A stretch of 20,317 bases of DNA, taken from positions 1-20,317 of IMG/VR virus record IMGVR_UViG_3300025909_000019; one strand, given 5' to 3'. The position numbers and the translations under genes are program-made. The notes under the pieces were generated by a model. The model made no database searches. It saw nothing but the letters and a program-made list of their open reading frames with translations, and was not told the origin of the DNA. Origin of the DNA: a virus. Within the stretch, counting starts at the first letter, position 1, and every line of letters begins with the position of its first letter. Shown one piece after another: positions 13,060 to 19,722 of this stretch.

Positions 13060-14258
13060 CACGCAGCTCGCAGCATCAGCGCAGGGATATTGCTACTCAC
13101 GTTGTTGACCGCCGGGGCAGAGGACGGGAAGGCTCCAGAGACTCCCGAGGAGCGGTACTGCGTGTTTGACAGGCCCGACACCGGGCCGTTGGGGAACCCG
13201 AAGTACGGCACATTGGTGTTGGCGGGGTAAGCCGTGATTGTCGGGTAGTTGGTCTGCATCACCACGGCCAACCAGTAGAGATCCGGGGTCAAGGTCACGC
13301 CGGTCAGGGTGGCCTCTTTGAGCCCTAGGGTCGCGCCGGAAGTTTGCCCAGCATCCACGACCAAGTTCGCGGGCACGCCGCCCGAGTTCGTGTAGATCCC
13401 GAGCCGAACCTGACCGCTCGCCGCTTGCATTGTGACGTAGGCCGCGATGCGGTCGAATGTCTTGCTAACCGTCAGCAGGAACGGACACCAATACACGTAG
13501 TTGACGTCGAAGGGGACCAACGTCGTCAGCGCGCCTGAGCTTGGGAACGGGTAGTTGTAGTTGCCAGAGCGCCAGTAGTCGACGCCGCCAGAGGAGGCCG
13601 GAGTCGCCCACTTCACCCCGCCTGCGCTCGCGGTGTCGGCGGTGAGGACCTGTCCGTCGCTGCCGACACCGAGACGTCCCACGGTGTTGTCGGCGGTGGC
13701 GACGAGCAGATCGCCCTTTGCGTCCACGAGGGACTTCGGGACCAGCAGGCCACTCGCCGTGTCCACGTAGGCCGTCGTGGCGAGCTTCGTGCTGTTGTCC
13801 GACGCCGCCGGCGTCGGCGCGGTCGGCGTGCCGGTGAACGCCGGCGAGGCGAGCGGTGCCTTCGTCCCGACAGTCGTCGCGAGCGCCGCCGCAGTCGACT
13901 CATCGCTCGCGAGCTGCGTCGCGATCTCCCCGAGCGTGTCGAGCGTGCCGGGGGCGCTGTTCACGAGCGCGGCGATCTCCGCCCGCGTGAACGCCGTCGT
14001 CGCGACCTGCGTCGTGTTCGTGCCCTGCGCCGCCGTCGGGGCCGTCGGCGTGCCCGTGAGGGCCGGGGAGGCCAGCGGAGCCTTCGCGGCCAGCGCGGCT
14101 GTGGTCGCGGCGGCGTCGGCCTTCTCCGTGTCGAGCTCCGCGAGCGCCGACTGGACGTCCGTCGAGGCGATGTTGCCGGTCGGCGCGACCGCCACCCCAG
14201 ACGCCTGAGAAGAACCGCTACCTCCACCCCCGGGGCCGCCGCCGACGCGGATGCTCAT
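13059..14258 (-). CDS. Fibre protein with tail-fibre repeats, encoded in the head module
   Basis: A 399-residue fibre. A Gly/Ser-rich lead (GGGPGGGGSGSS) is followed by two copies of the phage tail-fibre repeat at about residues 59-90 and 133-165: KAPLASPALTGTPTAPT and ATTAF in the first, KAPLASPAFTGTPTAPT and ATTAY in the second. A common fibre module follows at about 174-220 (VDAKGDLLVATADNTVGRLG, DGQVLTAD). The last 175 residues, aromatic and Tyr/Asn-rich (DYWRSGNYNYPFPSSG, VRLGIYTNSGGVP), look like a beta-sandwich tip. Such proteins trimerise and contact the host. It sits between the capsid and the connector rather than with the tail-tip genes, so it may be a head fibre. The ATG overlaps the preceding stop (TGATG). 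Confidence 0.85.
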   Translation of the reverse strand: MSIRVGGGPGGGGSGSSQASGVAVAPTGNIASTDVQSALAELDTEKADAAATTAALAAKAPLASPALTGTPTAPTAAQGTNTTQVATTAFTRAEIAALVNSAPGTLDTLGEIATQLASDESTAAALATTVGTKAPLASPAFTGTPTAPTPAASDNSTKLATTAYVDTASGLLVPKSLVDAKGDLLVATADNTVGRLGVGSDGQVLTADTASAGGVKWATPASSGGVDYWRSGNYNYPFPSSGALTTLVPFDVNYVYWCPFLLTVSKTFDRIAAYVTMQAASGQVRLGIYTNSGGVPANLVVDAGQTSGATLGLKEATLTGVTLTPDLYWLAVVMQTNYPTITAYPANTNVPYFGFPNGPVSGLSNTQYRSSGVSGAFPSSAPAVNNVSSNIPALMLRAA

Positions 14259-14533
14259 CAGACACCCGTCCGCAGCACATGGGCCGTACCGGAGCCGGAG
14301 GCTGTGACAGCCCACAGGTGCGATCCGGGGTCGAGGTCCAGCCCGAGAGGAGTGTGCGCCGGCAGCTTCGCTGTCGTGCTCGAGGAGGTGATCGAGCTGG
14401 AGAAGCCGAGGTACAGGTCCACGTCGCAGTCCAGGATCCCGACCGACTGGCCGCCCGCCATGTCCGTCTCGGACGCGGCGGAAAGCTCGATCGGGGTCGT
14501 GCTGACCCCGATCTGCGACGCGGACCCGCTCAC
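14258..14533 (-). CDS. Small beta-rich virion-type protein, unknown
   Basis: A 91-residue protein that is Ser/Thr/Gly-rich with alternating strands: SVGILDCDVDLYLGFSSSI, TAKLPAHTPLGLDLDPG and HLWAVTASGSGTAHVLRTGV. The layout recalls small beta-barrel phage proteins that coat the head or sit under fibres, but I have no firm family. GTG at 14533 overlaps the upstream stop (GTGA), and its own stop overlaps the fibre start, so it is locked between two virion-type genes. A capsid decoration role or a fibre-attachment role is inferred from position. Confidence 0.7.
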   Translation of the reverse strand: MSGSASQIGVSTTPIELSAASETDMAGGQSVGILDCDVDLYLGFSSSITSSSTTAKLPAHTPLGLDLDPGSHLWAVTASGSGTAHVLRTGV

Positions 14534-14955
14534 TTGCCTTCAGCCCCGCCCGTGCGCCGCGTCCCGCGCTTGCGGGGCGGCTCCACCACCTTCGTCTCAG
14601 CCGGCTCCGGCTCAGCGCCGAGCTGGCTCGACGGGCGCGCCTCATACCCGGCGTCGGAGTCACCCGACGGGTCGCTCGACAGGCCCAGGGCCTGCCTCTG
14701 CTGCGCGTACACGTCCGGGTCGCCCTGGCTCGACGGTCCGGGCGTCGTGAACTGCACGTCAGCCGGCGCGTCGATGTGCTCGACGACCCGCTCCGGGGCT
14801 GTCCCGATCGAACCCTCGTCGTACATCGGGTACGCCCCGGTGCTCTTGCTGAAGTCGATGTCGCTGTTGTCGACGAAGATCGGCTGCGGGTCCTTCGGCA
14901 TCGGGTAGGCGCCGGTCGACTTCGAGTAGTCGGTGTCGTCGGTGGTCACCGCCAT
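14530..14955 (-). CDS. Acidic disordered protein with repeated SKSTGAYPM motif
   Basis: A 141-residue protein with no recognised family. The N-terminal part holds two copies of one motif: DYSKSTGAYPM at residues 9-19 and DFSKSTGAYPM at 34-44. The two copies use different codons for the same residues, pointing to selection on the peptide. The rest is rich in Pro, Ser, Asp and Glu and probably disordered (GLSSDPSGDSDAGYEARPSS). It ends in a basic patch (PPRKRGTRRTGGAEGK). The ATG overlaps the preceding stop (TGATG) with GAGG upstream. Because it follows the capsid and precedes a fibre, the motif could dock onto a repeated virion surface (inference). Confidence 0.75.
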   Translation of the reverse strand: MAVTTDDTDYSKSTGAYPMPKDPQPIFVDNSDIDFSKSTGAYPMYDEGSIGTAPERVVEHIDAPADVQFTTPGPSSQGDPDVYAQQRQALGLSSDPSGDSDAGYEARPSSQLGAEPEPAETKVVEPPRKRGTRRTGGAEGK

Positions 14956-15302
14956 CAGAGGACCTCACCGGTGACGCCGAACGTGACGCTGGGGGTCGTA
15001 CCGGAGACCGTCCAGGACGCCCGGACCCACCGGTCCAGCCCGGGGAAGGACTTGTGGGCGCTGGTGTTCGCGGCGGTCTGCGCCGTGAACGTCCCGACGG
15101 ACCGCCACGAGTCCGTGACGCCGTTGTCGTAGCTGGTGTCGATGCTGACCGTGATCGAAGGGGTCGTGCCCGATGCGGCGGTCACGATCGACTGGCCGCG
15201 GAACTCGTTCTTGTCATCGACCTCGACTCCCGTGCCGGCACCGGATGCGGTGACGACGGTTCCTGCCGGGACGAGGGTGGTGTCCATGCCGAAGTTCGCC
15301 AT
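14955..15302 (-). CDS. Post-capsid virion-type protein, possible head decoration
   Basis: A 115-residue protein beginning MANFGMDTTLVPAGTVV. Longer readings run into the capsid gene in another frame and look non-coding, so ATG 15302 is used; AAAGG lies about 11 bases upstream. The sequence is a compact beta pattern (EVDDKNEFRGQSIVTAA, TVSIDTSYDNGV, SWRSVGTFTAQ) ending in GLDRWVRASWTVSG and SVTFGVTGEVL. Small beta proteins directly after the major capsid gene are often head decoration or stabilising proteins. That role is inferred from place, size and composition. A strong hairpin separates it from the capsid gene. Confidence 0.72.
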   Translation of the reverse strand: MANFGMDTTLVPAGTVVTASGAGTGVEVDDKNEFRGQSIVTAASGTTPSITVSIDTSYDNGVTDSWRSVGTFTAQTAANTSAHKSFPGLDRWVRASWTVSGTTPSVTFGVTGEVL

Positions 15303-15347
15303 GAGGATCAGTGCCTTTCGTGGAGAGGAGACGCGCAGAAGGTGAGC

Positions 15348-15382
15348 AGCCCCGGGGCGCCGTGTGTGGGCGCCCCGGAGCT
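15348..15382 (-). promoter_or_regulatory. Strong hairpin directly after the capsid gene
   Basis: The arms AGCCCCGGGGCGCC (15348-15361) and GGCGCCCCGGAGCT (15369-15382) pair over 14 positions with one U-G wobble on the minus-strand transcript, around a 7-base loop. It starts five bases after the capsid stop. No T run follows, so a complete terminator is unlikely. It more likely trims or protects the capsid mRNA end, or partly stops polymerase, so that capsid is made in excess over downstream genes. Confidence 0.7.
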
Positions 15383-15387
15383 GTCGT

Positions 15388-16644
15388 TCAGAGGTTCGTG
15401 ACCGTCCCGAATGCACCGGGGCGGTACACGGCGAGCAGGAGACGCTCCTCAGCACGGATCGCGGTCTCGTTGCGCTGGAAGAAGTCCGCATGGCTGTTGG
15501 ACGCCTCGACGGTGATGCCGCCCTTGCGGAACACCTGCGACGCCTTCTGGAACGCCCCGACCAGTGCGGTGCTCGCCGGCATCGCCGTGGTCGGCACCAC
15601 AGGCTTGCCCCAGATCATCGGGGTCTGGACGCTCATGAACGGCCCCTGACCCAAGTAGCGGCCCTGGCTGTCCTTCGCCAGGACGATGTTCTGCCAGCCG
15701 AGCGGGTCGATGACGATCGTCTCCGGCTCGAGGAAGCTCGTCGTGCGGATCGCCGTGATCTGCCGGTAGATCGCGTCCATGTCGTTGTCGCCGGACAGCG
15801 ACGGGCTGGTGCCCTTCGCGATGGACGTGGCGAGCCCGGCGCGGTTGAGGATCCCGACGAGGTTCGTGCCGGTCCCGTCACCGCGGAGGAGCTGGACCTC
15901 CTCCTGGAGCTTCACGAACAGCTCGAGGCGCGAGTCGAGGTAGGACTGGATCTGCGCGAAGTCCTCCAGCATCTCGTCCGACACCGGCAGGAACGTCGCG
16001 ATCTTCTTCAGCGTCTCGTCGACCTTGCTGAAGGTGATCGCGGACTCCGGCTTCAGGCCGAGCTCGGCGACGGTCGCGGCGGCGTTCGTGACGGCCGTCT
16101 CCACGAGGTACCGCAGCAGCGGCGAGTTGGTGGAGCCGGACGGGAACAGGTCCGCGACGGTCAGCGGCTGGAACCGGATGTCCGTGATGCCAGGCAGGAC
16201 CGTCGGTGTCGCGACGAGCGAGTTGCCGGGGCCGGGGGAGCCGCTGGTGCCCTCAGTGAGGGCGGTCTTCAGCTCGATGCCGCCGGACGTCCACTTCCCG
16301 GTCTTGCTCGACACGCCACCGTCGATGAGGGCCTTGTAGTTCGCGTGCTCGACGAACTGCTGACCGAGGCTCTTCTTGCGCCACGGCTCGCTCTTCGCCT
16401 GCGGGTCGGTGTCGGCCGGGTCGGCAGCGCCGCCCTCCGCACCGAGGGTCGCGATCATGCTCTTGCGGGTGTCCTCGAATCGTTCGAGGCTCTGGACCTC
16501 CTCGGTCCAGGTCTTGATCTCGGGCTCGACCTGGTCGAGCACCGCCTTCTTCTCCGCAGTGGTCAGCTTGTCGTCCTGGACGGTGTCCAGGGCCTTCTTG
16601 CTGAGCTCGCGGACCTTGTCCTTCGCCTCAAGCAGCGTGGGCAT
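15388..16644 (-). CDS. Major capsid protein, HK97 fold
   Basis: A 418-residue HK97-type capsid protein. The N-terminal part (about 1-100) is a charged helical delta domain (LSKKALDTVQDDKLTTAEKK), normally removed by the prohead protease and acting as scaffold. The body shows the family pattern: SLGQQFVEHANYKAL, PLTVADLFPSGSTNSPLLRY, KIATFLPVSDEMLEDFAQIQ, GDGTGTNLVGILN, FMSVQTPMIWGKPVVPTTAM and the end RAEERLLLAVYRPGAFGTV. ATG 16644 is preferred because GAGAGGA lies six bases upstream; the ATG at 16650 has no spacer. It follows the protease gene closely. I cannot tell whether the mature shell is chemically cross-linked. Confidence 0.95.
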   Translation of the reverse strand: MPTLLEAKDKVRELSKKALDTVQDDKLTTAEKKAVLDQVEPEIKTWTEEVQSLERFEDTRKSMIATLGAEGGAADPADTDPQAKSEPWRKKSLGQQFVEHANYKALIDGGVSSKTGKWTSGGIELKTALTEGTSGSPGPGNSLVATPTVLPGITDIRFQPLTVADLFPSGSTNSPLLRYLVETAVTNAAATVAELGLKPESAITFSKVDETLKKIATFLPVSDEMLEDFAQIQSYLDSRLELFVKLQEEVQLLRGDGTGTNLVGILNRAGLATSIAKGTSPSLSGDNDMDAIYRQITAIRTTSFLEPETIVIDPLGWQNIVLAKDSQGRYLGQGPFMSVQTPMIWGKPVVPTTAMPASTALVGAFQKASQVFRKGGITVEASNSHADFFQRNETAIRAEERLLLAVYRPGAFGTVTNL

Positions 16645-16671
16645 GGTCATTCCTCTCAGGTCTGTGTGGTG

Positions 16672-17682
16672 TCAGGGGGTGAGTGCGGTCAGGGCGAGGC
16701 CCCGGATGTTGACGAGCCGCTCCTGCAGCTCGTCCTCTTCGGTGGTGCTGACACCAGCGGCGCCGGAGCCGGCCACGTCTTGCGACTTCGTGGCGGGGTC
16801 GGGGGCGGCGAGTGACTTGCCCTCGCGGTCGGCGTCCGCGTCGGGCGCGACGACCTCGTGGATATCGACCTCGGTCGCGGTGCCGAGGAGTGTGGTGACC
16901 GACCCGTCGTCGGTGTAGTCCTGCGTGTACGTCGCGCTGTCGTAGTTGTCCTGCGTGACGCGGCTCGACTGGAAGATGACGGTCCCGCCGTCACCGGCGG
17001 CGTTCGGCAGGACCCCGCGCAGGTAGCCCCAGTAGCCGTAGTCGCTGCCGTAGGCGTCCTCGAGCGCGTCGGAGACGCGTTCCTGGAGCGCCTCGACGCT
17101 CCCGACGATCGCCTTCGTCCCGATGTGCTTGCCGAGGTGCTTCATGGTGCTGTCGCACGTCGCGCCGGCGCTGACGAGGCTGTCGTGGGCCGCCTGGAGG
17201 TACTCGAGGTCCTTCGCGCTGTTCCGCGCCCCGGTCTTCGACGCGAGGATCTTCGCGTCCTTGTTCGCCGGGACCGGCGTGAACGCGCCGTTGAGCAGCT
17301 CAGCCTTCGTGATCTGCCGCTTCCCGTCCTTGTTCTTGGTGGTCTGCTTGGTCAGGTACGCGACCGAGGCGGTGCGGATGTGGCCCTCATTGACGAGGGT
17401 CCGTACCTCCTGGCCGAGGACAGTGCTGGCGAAGGTGCCGCGGACCAGCAGGTTCCCTTCGGCGTCGTAGGACGGGACACCCGATCCGACGGTCGTCGCG
17501 ACGCTCATGCCGTGGTCGATGTCCATGCTGATGTGGTCGGGCAGCGGCTCGAACGCCCTGGTGACGACCGTCTCGTCATCGCGGTCCTCGGTGGGGGCGG
17601 ACAGGATCAGCTCGAACTCGCCGTTCGGGTCGGTGCTGTCGACGGCCTTCACCGTCGCGACGGCCTTCATCACCGGGTTCAC
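16672..17682 (-). CDS. Prohead maturation protease with long C-terminal extension
   Basis: A 336-residue protein whose first 150 residues match HK97-type (S78-like) prohead proteases. The catalytic His is in MDIDHGMS (H57) and the Ser in GHIRTASVAYL (S106), followed by the family ending LLNGAFTPVPANKDAKIL. It should cut capsid delta domains and itself in the prohead. The remaining half is unusual for the basic enzyme. It has a helical stretch (EYLQAAHDSLVSAGATCDST), a Tyr-rich part (AYGSDYGYWGYLRG) and an acidic tail, and may serve as scaffold. GTG 17682 has AGGAGG four bases upstream and overlaps the portal stop (GTGA). Confidence 0.88.
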   Translation of the reverse strand: MNPVMKAVATVKAVDSTDPNGEFELILSAPTEDRDDETVVTRAFEPLPDHISMDIDHGMSVATTVGSGVPSYDAEGNLLVRGTFASTVLGQEVRTLVNEGHIRTASVAYLTKQTTKNKDGKRQITKAELLNGAFTPVPANKDAKILASKTGARNSAKDLEYLQAAHDSLVSAGATCDSTMKHLGKHIGTKAIVGSVEALQERVSDALEDAYGSDYGYWGYLRGVLPNAAGDGGTVIFQSSRVTQDNYDSATYTQDYTDDGSVTTLLGTATEVDIHEVVAPDADADREGKSLAAPDPATKSQDVAGSGAAGVSTTEEDELQERLVNIRGLALTALTP

Positions 17683-19268
17683 GAGTCCTCCTGGAGGGGG
17701 TTGAGTGCGATCTGACCCGCGAGGCGGCGGCGCAGCGCCTTCACGTCCTCACCGAGCGCGAGGGATGTCTGGATGACGGCAGCGACATGCGACGGGTCAC
17801 CGTCGAGGCCGCGCGTCAGAGCAGCCAGGTCGATGCTGCGGAGGTCCGTCACGCGAGACAGGCGACCCGCGAGGGTCCGCCCGTCGCGTTCCGTCAGCGC
17901 CTTGCCCGTCGTGTCCGCGTCGTCGCCGGCGGGCTGTTCCCCTTCGGCAGGGACAGGCGCCGGAGGCCCCTCCGGACCGGGCCAACGTTCCCCGGCGCGG
18001 AGCAGCGTCGTCAGCGGAAGCAGCGCACTGTTCAGGAACAGCTCGTCGCCGCCCTCGATGTCAGGCTTGTTCTCCTGACGGCGGATCTCGTTGATCGTCG
18101 ACTGGCCCGTCTGGATGGCCTGGGCGTTCGCCGGCACCCGCACCTCGTAGGCGCCGCGGAGAACCTCGTCGATGAGGAACTCCGCATAGGAGTCCCCTGA
18201 CGGGTCGAAGTCCGGTGCGAGCTGCGTCGCGAGGGTGTCCTCGTAGTCGTTGAACCGGGGCGCCATCGTGTCCCGGTAGAGGGACCGCATCTGCTCCGTG
18301 ATGTTCGAGAACGTCGCCCGGTCCAGGATGTGCACAGCAGGCGGCGGGACGTCCCACACGGCGCAGCACTCGTCACGATTCAGCTGCCGACCGGCGATGT
18401 ACTGCATGTCGTCCGGCGTGATCTGCATCGCGACGGGCTTCAAGCCCTGCTCAAGGATCGCCGTCTTCCCCCACGAGTCGATCCCGGCATGCGCCCCGTC
18501 CCACTGCGCCGACAGCCGGTCGATCGCGCCCTGCGTCATCGTCTGATCCGTCGACAACGCCACCGAGGGTCGGGCGCCGTTGCGCCACAGCGCCGCCTGA
18601 CCACGCCGGGCGGCATCCTCACTGAGCAGCGTCTGCCGCAGCGGCTCGCAAGGGCTCAAGCCCCGCATCAGCGTCTCAGGGTTGTAGTTGCTGAAGTGGA
18701 CGACGTCCTCGGACGTGAACTCCACCACCACGTTCGCGACGCGAGACCCGGGCGCGTAGATGTAGACCGTGTCGCCTGCCGAGACCTGCCGGCGCTTCCC
18801 GTCGAAGCCGATGATCTCCCGATCCACGTCGGCCCTGCGGACGATGATGTTCGTCGGGTGGATCGGGTGGACCTCCCGCACCCGGCCCTTGTCGTCGCGG
18901 AGCTTGATCCAGATCGCCTCGCCGTACAGCTCGCGGGTCGCCGCAGTCCACAGCCACAGGCGCTTCGCGCCCATCCGCGGCGACGGACGTCGCAGCAGGT
19001 CCGCATACGGCGACTCGCGATCGTCCACGCGACTGCCGTCCGCCAGGCGGCGGTAGTTCTTCACCGGGATCCGGGACGTCGACCGGCCGAGCTTCGTGAC
19101 GAGGGTGTAGACCCACGGCTGCACCTTGTACAGCTCGGCGTAGGCGGCGAACATCCCCGTCAGGGACAGGCCGCTCGAGGCGTAGTACGTCTGGTTCGCG
19201 CGGACCGGATGGAAGTCGGCGAGGCCGTCCGCGTTCCAAGCGACGGGAGTACCTGCGCTGAGCAGCAT
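17679..19268 (-). CDS. Portal protein, HK97/phage_portal family
   Basis: A 529-residue portal, forming the dodecameric channel at one capsid corner through which DNA enters and leaves. Family landmarks include PWVYTLVTKLGRSTSRIPVK, a ELYGEAIWIKLRD strand block, HPIHPTNIIVRR, DVVHFSNYNPETLMRGLSPC, NRDECCAVWDVPPPAVHILD and ATFSNITEQMRSLYRDTMAP. The C-terminal 100 residues are Pro/Glu-rich and then helical (ALTERDGRTLAGRLSRVTDL), beyond the core fold. The ATG at 19268 has GGAGG four bases upstream. It lies after the small Sm-like gene and before the protease, as expected for this class of phage. Confidence 0.95.
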   Translation of the reverse strand: MLLSAGTPVAWNADGLADFHPVRANQTYYASSGLSLTGMFAAYAELYKVQPWVYTLVTKLGRSTSRIPVKNYRRLADGSRVDDRESPYADLLRRPSPRMGAKRLWLWTAATRELYGEAIWIKLRDDKGRVREVHPIHPTNIIVRRADVDREIIGFDGKRRQVSAGDTVYIYAPGSRVANVVVEFTSEDVVHFSNYNPETLMRGLSPCEPLRQTLLSEDAARRGQAALWRNGARPSVALSTDQTMTQGAIDRLSAQWDGAHAGIDSWGKTAILEQGLKPVAMQITPDDMQYIAGRQLNRDECCAVWDVPPPAVHILDRATFSNITEQMRSLYRDTMAPRFNDYEDTLATQLAPDFDPSGDSYAEFLIDEVLRGAYEVRVPANAQAIQTGQSTINEIRRQENKPDIEGGDELFLNSALLPLTTLLRAGERWPGPEGPPAPVPAEGEQPAGDDADTTGKALTERDGRTLAGRLSRVTDLRSIDLAALTRGLDGDPSHVAAVIQTSLALGEDVKALRRRLAGQIALNPLQEDS

Positions 19269-19279
19269 CGGGCCTCCGC

Positions 19280-19585
19280 TCAGGGCTTCTGCATGTACGC
19301 GATCGAGTCGCGGCGGAGGACAACCTCACCGTCCACCGGGAACGGGCGGTCGTCCTTGGAGATGGCTGAGCAGTCGACGAGCACGATTGTCCGGTCATCA
19401 ACTGCCTTCAGCAGCCCGTCGAAGGTCCGGCCGCCCTCGACAGTCACGATGAACCGCTCCAGGAGCCGCTCCGCCAACAGCGACTCCTGCGGGGAGCGGC
19501 GGTCCGTGGTGACGAAGACGTACACCGCGAGGGCCGTCACGACCGTCGTCGCGACGGCGGAGATGATGACGAAGACGGTCAGCAC
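19280..19585 (-). CDS. Membrane-anchored protein with Sm-like pattern
   Basis: A 101-residue protein with one N-terminal membrane helix (residues 2-26, VFVIISAVATTVVTALAVYV) and a small soluble domain. Residues 45-100 resemble the Sm/LSm fold: FIVTVEGGRTFDGLLKAVDD matches the Sm1 pattern (hydrophobic strand, G, then D), and GEVVLRRDSIAYMQ matches the Sm2 end. That resemblance is mine from pattern alone. GTG at 19585 overlaps the preceding short gene by seven bases, and the stop lies 11 bases before the portal ATG. Its role is unknown. A membrane-tethered fold next to terminase and portal could hold packaging at the membrane or bind RNA or protein; both are guesses. Confidence 0.72.
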   Translation of the reverse strand: MLTVFVIISAVATTVVTALAVYVFVTTDRRSPQESLLAERLLERFIVTVEGGRTFDGLLKAVDDRTIVLVDCSAISKDDRPFPVDGEVVLRRDSIAYMQKP

Positions 19586-19722
19586 AGCGTCTGGTGGATC
19601 AGCTGGATGCGGCGCTGCCGGTCGTGATCGTCCTGCTCGGCAAGGAGACGCTGTACCCGGGTCCGCAGTTCAGCCTCAGCGTGGCGCTTGCGGGGTGACC
19701 AGAACAGCCGGCGAAGCCTCAT
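19579..19722 (-). CDS. 47-residue basic helical protein
   Basis: A short gene from ATG 19722, overlapping the terminase stop as ATGA, to TGA 19579. The protein is Arg-rich and helical: MRLRRLFWSPRKRHAEAELR and then VQRLLAEQDDHDRQ. A longer reading in this frame would run into the terminase gene and looks non-coding (Arg/Pro-rich shadow). No family is recognised. The tight ATGA overlap on one side and the seven-base overlap on the other suggest it is translated. A basic amphipathic peptide beside the terminase could touch DNA or the membrane protein downstream, but there is no direct evidence. Confidence 0.55.
   Translation of the reverse strand: MRLRRLFWSPRKRHAEAELRTRVQRLLAEQDDHDRQRRIQLIHQTLC

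Noticed and set aside
13059-14663. Longer N-terminal reading of the fibre gene
   Set aside because: It would overlap the 91-residue gene completely and has shadow composition before MSIRVGGG. ATG 14258 is coupled to the preceding stop.
14955-15491. Longer N-terminal reading of the post-capsid gene
   Set aside because: The extra 63 residues overlap the capsid gene end and the hairpin, and are Arg/Ser-rich shadow. ATG 15302 has a usable ribosome site.
15364-16815. 483-codon plus-strand open frame opposite the capsid
   Set aside because: Mirror frame of a strongly GC3-biased gene; low-complexity Leu/Arg/Val sequence with no recognisable protein features.
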